Positions 1-9,650 of a stretch of DNA of 64,000 bases are shown here, in pieces. Origin of the DNA: Hansfordia pulvinata (lineage: Eukaryota > Ascomycota > Sordariomycetes > Xylariales); the NCBI GenBank assembly GCA_006538405.1, contig BJKQ01000001.1, forward strand, positions 2,542,001 through 2,606,000. Reading direction: 5' to 3'. The position numbers and the translations under genes are program-made. The notes under the pieces were generated by a model. It had not been told where the DNA came from and did no database searches. It saw only the letters and a list, made by a program, of their open reading frames with translations. Each line of letters starts with the position of its first letter. Position 1 is the stretch's first letter.

Positions 1-1
1 G

Positions 2-577
2 TCGCCGATGAGCGAGGACGGGGACGACGGTGAAGATGGCGCCAACGTCGGGGGGGCGAGGGAGAGGGTGGAGAGGAGCAAGACCATTCCCAGCGACGCA
101 GCAGGGCTATCACCACAACCCCCGCCGCCACCGCCAACGGAAGAAGCCCACGCCGTCCGCCGCGACGCCGCCGCCGCCGCCGCCGAGGTCGCCGCGCGCA
201 TGGACGAGCTGATGGAGAGCACGCCCTGGTCTAAGCACCCGGAGATGCTGCGACTGCGCGGCCTGCTGGCCCTCTGGGTCGGGGATCTGGGCGTCCCGCT
301 CGCCGTCTTCTCCCGCCCTTCTGCCCCTTCGTCCCCGCCTGGCGTCGACGACGAAGACGTCGAAGATGGGGACGAAGAGCAAAGAGCCCGGCGGAAACAG
401 CTGCAGAAGCGCAAACGGCAGCCCCAGCGCTCTCGCAGCCCCTCGACGCGGCGCGCCCTGGCTGCCCGGGATGCCGAGCGCACCCGCGCACGCGCATGCT
501 TTGAGCGGATCCTGGAGCGCGGCGGCTCTGTCGACGCTTGGATCAGACGTTTTCTCGACGAGTGCGAAAGTAGCTGA
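2..577 (+). CDS. Possible RNA polymerase I initiation factor Rrn11, C-terminal part (5' end outside window)
   Basis: The frame is open to the left edge, so the Met at position 8 is probably internal and the gene starts outside the window. The visible ~190 residues are acidic and low-complexity at first (a run of seven prolines, an alanine run). A helical segment near residues 65-100 (STPWSKHPEMLRLRGLLALW) follows, then a basic linker, and a C-terminal helix ending in WIRRFLDECESS. This order recalls the C-terminus of fungal Rrn11-like proteins, part of the core factor that recruits RNA polymerase I to rDNA promoters in the nucleolus. The match is from memory of family style only and no diagnostic motif is visible, so the name is tentative. 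It converges with the YIPF6/Yip4 gene downstream. Confidence 0.4.
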   Translation, partial: SPMSEDGDDGEDGANVGGARERVERSKTIPSDAAGLSPQPPPPPPTEEAHAVRRDAAAAAAEVAARMDELMESTPWSKHPEMLRLRGLLALWVGDLGVPLAVFSRPSAPSSPPGVDDEDVEDGDEEQRARRKQLQKRKRQPQRSRSPSTRRALAARDAERTRARACFERILERGGSVDAWIRRFLDECESS

Positions 578-993
578 CGCGCCGACGTCTGGTGAACCAC
601 AAGTGGCACAGTTGGGGCTGCCGCGGGTGTGCCGATGCCAGGCTGAGAGAACAAACCGTCATGCAATTGCTACCGGACATCATCACAGATCTACATCGGC
701 ACCGTGCTCAGCGAGGCAGTCACGGCATAATCCGGATGCTTTGGGTGATAGGAATACCAGAAAACAACCTGGCCAGAGTGGAAAGACAGCCAACATTGAC
801 AAGAACATATGCATACATGATACCAACGCCATTTATGCAGCTTGGTCCGCGTGTCGTAGTTTGAGCTTTAACGGTTACACGCAGAAAATGGCTGCAATCA
901 ATCGTTCGACCCATACATTCTGGATTACAGTGGCCGAGGCCAGATCTCGCCGGACCAGCCTCCTCGACTCTGCTCACAGGCTGGCGGCCTCTT
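578..993. other. Convergent intergenic spacer
   Basis: This spacer lies between the 3' ends of the Rrn11-like gene and the YIPF6/Yip4 gene. I see no gene in it. It should hold both 3' UTRs and polyadenylation signals. Confidence 0.6.
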
Positions 994-2086
994 CTAGCTG
1001 ATGAAGCAGAGGCAGCCCAGACCCAGATAGAATAAAACAAGCGGGTATACGGCAATGCCGACACGATTTTGAATGACGCCGCTGCCGCCCAGGATACTGA
1101 CGCCGGCGGCAAGAGACCAGGCGACCAGCACCAGGTAGATAGGAATCCGCGCGATAGTCATGAGCTTGAGTGCAGAGAGCATAGCGGCGATGACCAGAGG
1201 AAACAGGGTGTAGCCTATGATGCAGACGCTTTGCGCAAAGGAGCTGTGATGAGGGGCATTAGCTGGGAACTCGAGGGAACGAACTGACTGAGCAGGCAAA
1301 GACTTACATGTTGCCACCAAGGAGCTTGATCTGCAGGGTAACCACAGCCTCGCCAATCCAGACAATGGCAAAGACGCCACTGAAGACGATGTCCTTCTGG
1401 TTGTCCTGAGCACGGAAGCTGAGCAGCAGGGCGAGAAGCAGACAGAAGATAAGAGGCCCCCACATGTCCCAGTCGCGGAGACCGGGGGTCATGTTGTTCT
1501 GGTTTAGCAAAGACTCGGGGTCCATGACGCGGCCCGCCAGGCCGGCAAGTTCCTCGCGCGTGCCAGACAGGCCGGCGCCTCGCAGGTTGGCATAGGCGCC
1601 TCGCAGACCCTCGGAGCTCTCGAACATGGTGCCGCCAAACAGGTACCGTGGCCACAGGACCTCACGCATCTTACTCCAGACGGCGAGCAGATCGCGGCGA
1701 AGGGTCTCCCAGACAGTCTCGTCGATTGTGTTCTGGGGCGCGCGGCGGTCCTCGCCCGGGATTCGCGACGTCAGGTAGCCCTCGTCGAGCGGGCGGGATG
1801 ACCCAATGTTGCCCGTGAGGGGCTGTCGTTGGGAGCCGGAGTTTTGAATTGGGTCGTCGAAGTCGTTGAGATCGGCTGAAAGTCAGCTGGGTTAGCAAAA
1901 GATTTGGTGTATTGACTTGAGGGCATCGTGACCAGCACAGCTGGCGTCTTGTGTGAAGTTGGCTTGCCGAACGGCATAGGGGTGCGCTTGCTGGCTTGGC
2001 AGGCGGCGTGAGCTCTCACCATCATCCGGATCGATCAGATCATCGTCCTCCTGGGGATCATCGTAGGGGTGTCCCTGAGGCGCCAT
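994..2086 (-). CDS. YIP4: YIPF6/Yip4 family Golgi membrane protein
   Basis: Three exons: 2086-2020, 1875-1308 and 1243-994, giving 294 aa. Both introns are GT-AG; the first has a GCTAAC branch site. The acidic N-terminus (MAPQGHPYDDPQEDDD) is followed by a DETVWETLRRDLLAVWSKM segment. Next come the family signature RDWDMWGPLIF and five hydrophobic segments, including VTLQIKLLGGN, where exon 2 joins exon 3. Human YIPF6 has the same order (DxVxxTIxRDL, then LRDWDLWGPL, then LNSKLLGGN). Yip1-domain proteins sit in Golgi and early secretory membranes and bind Rab GTPases. The start was chosen because the upstream Met in the same frame adds an unrelated segment. Length and frame are intact. Confidence 0.92.
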
Positions 2087-3538
2087 ATCGGGCGGGCTGG
2101 GGCAATGGTGGCCCGGGGCGAAGGCAAGAACGTGTGTTGGCGTGGACGTGGCCAAGCTGGCCTTGTATCGCTGTCGTGTCGGGATGGGCGTCGATCCCGG
2201 GATGCAATGTCGGCGGTAGGTCAGAGGCGAGTCTCTGCTGATGACCGGGATGAATTGTCAGAGGTCGGAGTTGAAGCTATTCGGATGGGCTTAGGAGGGC
2301 GTCGTGGTGATGGAGCTGGCGTTAGTTTGTTCAGTGTATGCGGCGTGGCTCCTGAGGTCTAGGAGCTCCAGTCCACCATCAGGTACGTGGGTACTTGCGG
2401 GCAGGCGTGAGCGGCGGCGTGTTTCATACGTGTCTTCGTAAGGTACGAGTACGCGGCAGCCACTTCACGCGGCAGGTCCTCAGTCAGTTAGACGAGCCGT
2501 AACAAGGTACCTTCGTACCCCGTGCATCATTCCATGAGGTCGTCCCTCACAATGGATCATCCCGAAGACTTCAAAGCTCAATCCTTGCCCACGGGACATG
2601 CTCCCAGGACACACTGTATCAAGGCAGGTATATTCCCACCAGTTTCAATTGTACTTCAGTGGTTATCGCATCATTGTCACCAAGTCTAGCAAGCAAGGTT
2701 CTGACTCCGAGCACTTCATGACCCGGACGATTTCTGACACAATTAACGGCATTGTTTGCTTTACGCCCGTCCTCTAGTCTGGCCACAGAGGCAGGCTCAG
2801 ACCGAGCCACGAAATGACTGAATGGTCTCCTCGGGATGTCTTACTGAGGGTGCTACAGCTTTACCAACTCCCACTCAACCAGGCGTACGGTCTGGCAATA
2901 CAAACAAGCCCCCCTTGCCCCTGACTGTCCGTATACCTTCAAAGATCATCGAAATGCGGAGCGGTAGAGCCAAGATAATTCATCTTCGATATGGTATAAT
3001 AGACTGTCCGCGGTATTGCTAGTCTTATGGAGCATCATTGTGGCCAGCTGGGGCCACATTGCCGCATCTTCAGCTGTATCTGCGCAGCCTGTGCTTACTG
3101 AGTTGTCGGCGCATTGCAAGTCCACCAGTGCGAAGTGGGACGCTGGCCACGTCGCTAGAAACTTTCGAGACTGGGACTCGAATGAACAAGAAGAGAAGCA
3201 TCGTGATCTTGAAAACCCCGGTTGACATCAATCCCATCCCTCCTCTTTCCCCCGTCCGAGGGTTCGTGATTCGTCATGACAAGTGTGAGAAAAAAGAAAA
3301 GATTAAAGCCAAACACGCAACCTTGGATATAATAGCTCTCAAGCCGAGCCTGTGTTCTAGTAATGAAGCTTCTGGAGTAGATATCAAATTGGAAACGCCT
3401 GCCAGTCAAACACCAACGATAGAGGGAGCCGCCCAAAGATGCCGAACGCTGATGGAAGGAAAGGATTGGGCTTCAGAAAAGGGCCAGAGCGAATATGGGT
3501 ATAAGGCGCAGCTCAAATCGTATGCATCTGTTGTATTT
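2087..3538. other. Intergenic region between YIP4 and the PAS gene
   Basis: This holds the YIP4 promoter side and the 3' flank of the PAS gene. Open frames here are short and lack family features. A TACGAGTAC motif lies at 2444-2452. Nothing else is recognisable. Confidence 0.6.
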
Positions 3539-5458
3539 TTATTGCCAAAAGTTCGAATACCTGCCGTGGCTCGTTTCGTCATAGCCCGGGGGTTGAGTAG
3601 TTGGCGGCTGCTGGTAGTTTGCTCCCTGATGGGTGTAGGCCGCCGATGCCTCCGCCCATGGTTCCTGAGGCATGGAGCGGTTGTGTTGTTCCGCGGATAG
3701 AAAGTCAAGTCGCGTCAGTTGGTTCGAATACCCGGTCCCAATCTCCGACACGGGCGGAGGTGACGAAGGCCATTCGGTAAACGAGTCGCTGCTATGAGGC
3801 ATGGGAAGGCCGCGGTACGCGGGTGTAGCATCGGTAATGGAGCCGATTGCATGGGGAGACCGGGGTAACGGGTTCCCAAGTCGGTGGTTGTAATTCTCCG
3901 TCGTATGGCTGGGCCATCCTTGAGGACCGTGTTGATCGCCGCCCATGGGGATTTGCGACCTCGAATTGCTTTCCCACTCATGTTCATGCTCAGGTGGTTG
4001 GGCCTCGTCTCTGGGAACACCGCTTCCGAACTGGGACAGGTTCGAGTTGATGCCCACAAGCCCCCAAGCAAAGACGGCCACGTCGCGAATTGATCGCATG
4101 AGCTGGTCGATTGGAGGCCCCCCAGCTGCCTTGATATGCGGTCGTAGCGGCATGTACTGTGGCAGAAGCGGGGGTCTGAAGGTGTAAAATAGTTCCGAGG
4201 GAGAGTAAGGACTAATGGGATCCGGGCTCCACGGGGCGGCGAAGAGTCCATTCTCGAAATTCATCGGAAGCAGAGGCGGATGGAGAGCTGGAATGGGCGG
4301 GCGTGCCCGGCGCAGGACCACAACCAGCCCATCAGAGGTGCATGAAACGACCGCCTCGAGCTCACGCGGGGCTCCTGCTTCGGTGCGCTGTTGGTGGGAA
4401 GCCCTTTCAGGTGGTGAAAGAGTGGGAGCTTGGCGGCTCGGCTCTCCAAACATCGGTATCTGCGAAAGAGTTGGGCTTGCCGTGGACTCCTTTTTGACAT
4501 GACCGCCTGTGCTGTCACCCGAATCAATATCCATATCAACTTGTAAGGATGCGCCGGCTTGGATGTCGGCGGTCTCGCTCTCCGATGCCTGAGCCTCCAT
4601 GTCGCTTTCTCTCCTTGGGTCGCGGCACCAGAACCGCAAGTAAGCAATAGAATCGTTGCACTTGGCACTCTCCAAGCACTTGATCGCCTCTGCTGTGCAA
4701 TTTTCCGCAATGCATTCGTAAAAGCTCTTCCCCTGCACCTCTTCCGGGCTGACTCCCAAGATGGACGAGACGGCGTTTGTGGCGTACATGACGGTCAATG
4801 ACCGAGTGAATCGATTCAGAATGAGCGCCGCCCGCGGCTCTCTCTCCATCGGGGGCATTTTAAACTTGGGCGATAGATGCTCCAGCATGTGGTAGCGGGG
4901 GTCCCGGGGCGAAGAAGAGAATATGCGACGGATTTGCGGTGCTTCGATGGCTCGCCCTGAGTTGACGATCAGCTTATTTCGGCCCAAGTCAAGTTTTGAA
5001 GAGGCAATTGACGTCGAAGAGGCACTTGACTTACTCTCGCTCTTTTGGCCCCGGCGGTATATACTAGTACTTGCCACCAAAACATCGTGCACAATCGTGA
5101 AGCAGCACTCGCAGCTTATCCATTGTCCATTCTGGGCCAAGATGTGCGCGTAATGCAGCACCGCAGCCTTGTCGAGGAGCACTCCACGGTTGTGTATTGA
5201 CCGGGCAAACGGTACCTCATCGGGGTGAAAATAGTCAAAGCATGAGCGGCCCAGAACTTGTTGTGGTTGATAACCAAGGATGTTCTCAATCGAGTCTGAC
5301 ACGAAGAGAATATTGGCATCCGGGGTGAGGTCTAGGAGCAAGCTGCGCGTCAGCAATGCATGCTGGTGAGAGCCCTCCGGTCTTGGACGTCTCGTTTCAC
5401 CCGCTCTGTGCATGGGACAAGATGACTCACTATGAATGGTGATGAATGTTTGTTCCAT
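3539..5458 (-). CDS. PAS-domain protein with two stop-free in-frame introns
   Basis: Proposed exons are 5458-5431, 5331-5035 and 4956-3539, giving 580 aa. Splicing intron 1 (donor GTGAGT, acceptor CTAG, branch CTGAC) joins MEQTFITIH to NLTPDANILFVSD, the usual start of this fungal PAS family. Splicing intron 2 (GTAAGT to TCAG) joins KSER to RAIEAPQIRR. The first PAS fold spans about residues 10-105 (FVSDSIENILGYQPQQVLG, SCFDYFHPDE). The second spans about 140-235 (ALILNRFTRSLTVMYATNAV, SFYECIAENC). A conserved PPIDQLMRSIRDVAVFAWGL block and a disordered Pro/Ser/Gln-rich tail follow. No LOV flavin cysteine motif is seen, so there is no sign that it senses light; the ligand and role are unknown. 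Both introns are multiples of 3 without stops, so the unspliced frame is also open (639 aa from the same Met). Confidence 0.85.
   Translation of the reverse strand: MEQTFITIHSESSCPMHRAGETRRPRPEGSHQHALLTRSLLLDLTPDANILFVSDSIENILGYQPQQVLGRSCFDYFHPDEVPFARSIHNRGVLLDKAAVLHYAHILAQNGQWISCECCFTIVHDVLVASTSIYRRGQKSESKSSASSTSIASSKLDLGRNKLIVNSGRAIEAPQIRRIFSSSPRDPRYHMLEHLSPKFKMPPMEREPRAALILNRFTRSLTVMYATNAVSSILGVSPEEVQGKSFYECIAENCTAEAIKCLESAKCNDSIAYLRFWCRDPRRESDMEAQASESETADIQAGASLQVDMDIDSGDSTGGHVKKESTASPTLSQIPMFGEPSRQAPTLSPPERASHQQRTEAGAPRELEAVVSCTSDGLVVVLRRARPPIPALHPPLLPMNFENGLFAAPWSPDPISPYSPSELFYTFRPPLLPQYMPLRPHIKAAGGPPIDQLMRSIRDVAVFAWGLVGINSNLSQFGSGVPRDEAQPPEHEHEWESNSRSQIPMGGDQHGPQGWPSHTTENYNHRLGNPLPRSPHAIGSITDATPAYRGLPMPHSSDSFTEWPSSPPPVSEIGTGYSNQLTRLDFLSAEQHNRSMPQEPWAEASAAYTHQGANYQQPPTTQPPGYDETSHGRYSNFWQ
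4957..5034 (-). other. Intron 2 of PAS gene, 78 nt, length 3n, no stop
   Basis: It is bounded by GTAAGT and TCAG. It is 26 codons long and stop-free. Its retention would add a Ser-rich insert between the two PAS folds. Confidence 0.8.
5332..5430 (-). other. Intron 1 of PAS gene, 99 nt, length 3n, no stop
   Basis: It is bounded by GTGAGT and CCTAG, with a CTGAC branch site about 20 nt before the acceptor. Because it is 33 codons long and stop-free, its retention inserts 33 residues just before the first PAS fold. Confidence 0.8.
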
Positions 5459-6294
5459 GGGAACGACGGAGACCAACGCTGCGAAGAGCGTCGTGTGATG
5501 TTCAATGCCTTAAAGCTTGCTGTGGTTCGTTTCCGGGTTTGGCGCAGTCCGCATGTCATCAGGCGTAAGCGTAACGCCACTACTGCACTGCCGGGCTCGA
5601 GAGCGAATGTAGTCTCGAGTCGAGAGGGATCTCAGCTGCCGACGGGGCCCACGAGCCGATCAAGGTTCGCCCACTCTAGCGACGAACGATGCGGCCGGGC
5701 GTTTGAGAATCTGGCTGCTTCGCCGCGTCTAGGGCCGCGAGTACCAGGTTCAGGGTTCCTGGCGGGTATCTAGGATGTGTATGGTTCCGCGTGCTTTCTT
5801 GCTGGTTGACCAAATCTATGATGTTGAGCCAGGCGGGTTTGGCAGTCTTGTGAATGCGCGAAACGCAGTTATAAGAGTGGCAGATATGAGCCTGAGCGAG
5901 TGAGGGAGATGGCAAGAGAGGAATAGATGAGGGCAGCAGGGGAGAAAAACTGCTATGCGGAACGGATAGGGCAAAGCAAGGTGATGAGGTGCGAGGTGGC
6001 GGCAGCAGGCAAGAAACAAGAGACGAATTATTAGGGGGGACCTGGTGCAACAGGGACTCGTAGGGCAACGGGTACTAATGATCAGACAGCCTATAGCACG
6101 AAGTCGTAATCCAGGCCTGTCCCTGCAATGATCGGGGCCGGGATCGAATCAAGAGCAGCGCCTTGCCGGCAGGGACGGCGGGGTGGGCGTGAAGGACCGG
6201 GGAGCGAAGGGCGGGTGGGGGTGCAATGTGCAGTTGCAACGGCGTGAGTGAGAAGCTCGCGGGATGTGAAACACCAGCAGTGCACCTGGTGGAA

Positions 6295-6321
6295 TGGTGG
6301 TGGTGGTGGTGGTGGTGGTGG
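6295..6321. repeat. (TGG)9 microsatellite
   Basis: Nine uninterrupted TGG units, followed by imperfect TGG/TAG units to about 6390. Confidence 0.9.
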
Positions 6322-6897
6322 CAGCAGCTGTTTTATTGTTGTCGTCGTTATTGTTGGTGGTGGTAGTAGTGGTGGTGGTGGTGATTGTGGTGGCTGTTGG
6401 TTGCCCGTTGCAGGTGGTCGTGATAGTGGTGGGCGGGCGTGGGCCCTTGGCGAGTGCTAATCCCGGGCTAAACCTTTGGGGTGAGGCCGTCGGCGGCGGG
6501 GATGGGCGTCCCAGGATCCGGGCTGGTGACGGTGGAGGGTAGCGCAGGCGTAGCCGCCGCTATGAGCACTGGACTGGACCAGGCAGGGGTTTTTGGGGGG
6601 GCAAGTTATTGGGCGCCCGGGGCTGTTCTGTCGGCAACTGGAGCCGGGAGCTGGAGCTGTTCCAGGGCAGGCACCACCTGCAGTTGGTGCTGTGACAGGT
6701 GCGGTAGCTGATGTGACTAGCGCTGTCTGGGGCAGCTGAGCCTTTGTCTAGCGCTGTCCACTTCAGGGGACGTTATTAGGCCCGGAGGTTGGCTTTCGGC
6801 TTTCGATTGGAAACGTGCGGCCGTGGAGTGACGAGAGCGGGAGTGTTGAGTTATCAGAAGTCGAAGGGAAGGTTGTAACTGGATTGGATGGTAGGAC

Positions 6898-6928
6898 GAG
6901 AGAGAGAAAGAGAGAGAGAGAAAGAGAG
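6898..6928. repeat. (GA)n microsatellite
   Basis: A GA-dinucleotide tract interrupted twice by AAA. Confidence 0.9.
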
Positions 6929-9607
6929 GCAGCGTGTGGGCGTGTGGGCGTGTGATGCGGCGGTGCTGCTCTGTCCAGATTTTCAACACAGTCATGTAGA
7001 CCAGCCCAGCAGTGTTGGGTCGGGCCTTGAAGCCGCCGTGACAAGCCTAGTAGCCGCAAGGTGTCGGGCGATGGGGCGGGTTTGGAGACGATGCGATTCT
7101 CGACAGTGTTTGGTCAGGAGAGAGGGCGGCGTCCAGGGAAGATGCTTGTCAACGACGGGCCACGCCTGTATATTTGTATTTCCATCTCGACTCCTGCGGG
7201 CGCGCCCACGAGTGCTCTACTCGTCTCGTACCCGCGGTCGTCCGTCCGTCGAGGGGACATTCTTGCGTAGGTACGGAATAGGTATTATTCTGCTCGTTAC
7301 CTACCTGCTCTACCTACCATGCCGTACCCATCTTGCCGGGAACATCGTCTGCCGGTCGGAGACGCCGTCATTACGAGTACCCAACTCGTACGCGCGCCCA
7401 GGCGCTCGCCGCGATCCGGTGCGTCCCGCAGACATGTGGGATTCCTTCCACGGCCGTCAATGTCAATCCAGCAAGCAGCCGCAACGCAAACAAGGCTCAC
7501 GCCCAGGAACGAGCTGTGCGCCGTCCGTCGAGCACTGACCCAGCGGGGCCCGGGCCCAGCAAGGGTCGCAAACCCTTGTTAGGCTCACGGCAACTCTGCT
7601 GCCCGGACCGGGGGGCCGGGGGGGGGGCGGCACCGTGGGAGCGAGCGAGCGACGGGGCGCGCCAGGGCCGAGTCGAGCGGGAGAGGGGCGAGGGGGGCTT
7701 CCGTCTTTGATTCTCCGTCGTCGACCCTTGCAAGCAACGCGCGCAGTCTGGCACACTCACCCAAAAGGCGTGTCCCGGGCCTCGCGCCCCTCGGCGCTGT
7801 CACTTCTGGCCGGCCCGCCAGGCGCACCGCTAGGGCCGTGCCGCGCGTGTCCGAGTACGAGACTCCATGGATGGATGCATTTGCGCGCAGCCATTCGGGA
7901 GGCTTGCGCGGGACGGGGGAGGGCAGATTACCTTTTCGGCGGCCTTGGATGCGACGGCATGGCGAGGCGTACATGAGGTATATCGTGCCTCCGGCATGTA
8001 TGTCAGGAGGTACCTTAGGTACTCGTGAACCCTTCATGTTGTGCGCAAGCCCAATGGATCCGTGATACCTCCTCCGTACTCGTACTCCTGATATCTGCCT
8101 CTTATCTGGACACCTTTGTACCTACCCAACTCGAGGTAGCCATTCCGGTTGTACTCGCACGACCCCGTATACCTACGAAATGCTTGTAGTCGCCTCATAA
8201 TGCGCAGTACCGGACTACGGAGAGGGTGAGAGATATGGAGGGGGCACTGGTCTCGAGAACGCACCCACTCTGTGCAGACGAGCGCCGGGTTCCGCCAGAA
8301 ACGACGCGCAACATGGATTGTGGAAAAGCGGAGGACGCTGCCCAGTTGCGATTGGGCGACCGGGTAATCCAGCCAGACCTTTCTCCTGCTTGTCACGCTC
8401 TGTCAGTCAGTCAGTCAGGCTGGCTGTGCGCCCAGCGTGGGTTGTTTCCCTCGTTTCCTCTGGCCCGCCTCGCTGCATTGCTGCTGCGGACTCGGGTTCG
8501 GTTCGTCTCGAGTCGAGCCCCCTCCGCAACGTCTATCAATATGAAGATCCTTTTTCTTACCGTCACAAGGTCCTACGAGCTCGTACGTCCTACTTTGTGG
8601 GCGCCCTCACGCCCTCTCCCTCTCCGAGCGGCCAATGCTCTGTTGCCAAATCCTTGGCTACGGATACGAGTACCTTCTCATCATCCGTGAGATCATGTAT
8701 GTAGCGACAGCTCCTTGCCAAAGCCGACCGCAGTGACCGCCGCGCACGTGATCCACTCTTCGCAACCCAAAACCTCTCCCTCTTTGTGTTTCCTGTTTCT
8801 GTGGCTGGACCTGCTTCCGCAGAGTTGAATCCAGAAGGCGAGGCCCTCGTTGGGCACAAGAAAGCCAAAGAAACCCTGTCGTTGCTCCAAAGCCAGCCAC
8901 ACTACCCAGAGCGGGCATGTATACGAGCATCGGCGTCTTCAAAGCCCAAAGTATCTCACGCCAATTCTCGTAGTCTTCAGCCCAAGGAGCCGGCCCCGAG
9001 AAGCCCAACGACACCACCACACGACCTGACCTCGACTTTCTATCGGTGCACGTCTCTTCACCACCGCACATGGATTGGGAACTTGCCTCGACGCAGCGCC
9101 CCATTTGCAGAACCCGGTAGTTCTAAGGGGCCAAGGGGTTCCGCCACGCTTTCTGACCTGTCGAATGGCCAGTCTGGTGGTCCAGGCTGTCCTCATGCCT
9201 CGACGAGCCCATAATTCTGGCCTGATTAGGAAAATGCAGCAACCCTGTCTTTCCCCCTGTCAGTCGGCCCCTTGTCCCCGTTGATGCCCACACTCCGTAC
9301 TCCGTACTCGCCGGTCGGCGTGTGTCAGCAAGTCAGCAACGGCATCCACAGCGCCTTAATTACGCACGTACGAGTGCAGTGGCTAAGAGCAGAGGCCACC
9401 GGCAGAGCAAGGCGAGGCTGGCCCCGGCCGCGCAGCGGGCTGAGAGCGCTCTCGCTGGCGTCTTAGCCCCAGGACGGTGGAGGGAGAACAGTCTCTTCTG
9501 AGATATCGTCATTTCGATCCCAAGCGGACATGGGTCTTTTTTCGGCTCCACGTCGCAGGGCCGGCTTTTGGGGCCCAACACGACGACACCACCCCCTCTC
9601 CCCTGCT

Positions 9608-9610
9608 CTT

Positions 9611-9642
<32 letters not shown>

Positions 9643-9650
9643 TGTGTGTG
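9608..9650. repeat. Compound (TC)n(TG)n microsatellite
   Basis: A TC tract runs directly into about 13 TG units. Confidence 0.9.

Noticed and set aside
3715..3745. GGTTCGAATACCC resembling a tRNA B-box
   Set aside because: It lies inside the PAS coding exon and no A-box or cloverleaf is present nearby.
6294..6542. Poly-Val/Gly frames in the TGG microsatellite
   Set aside because: Simple-repeat translation only.
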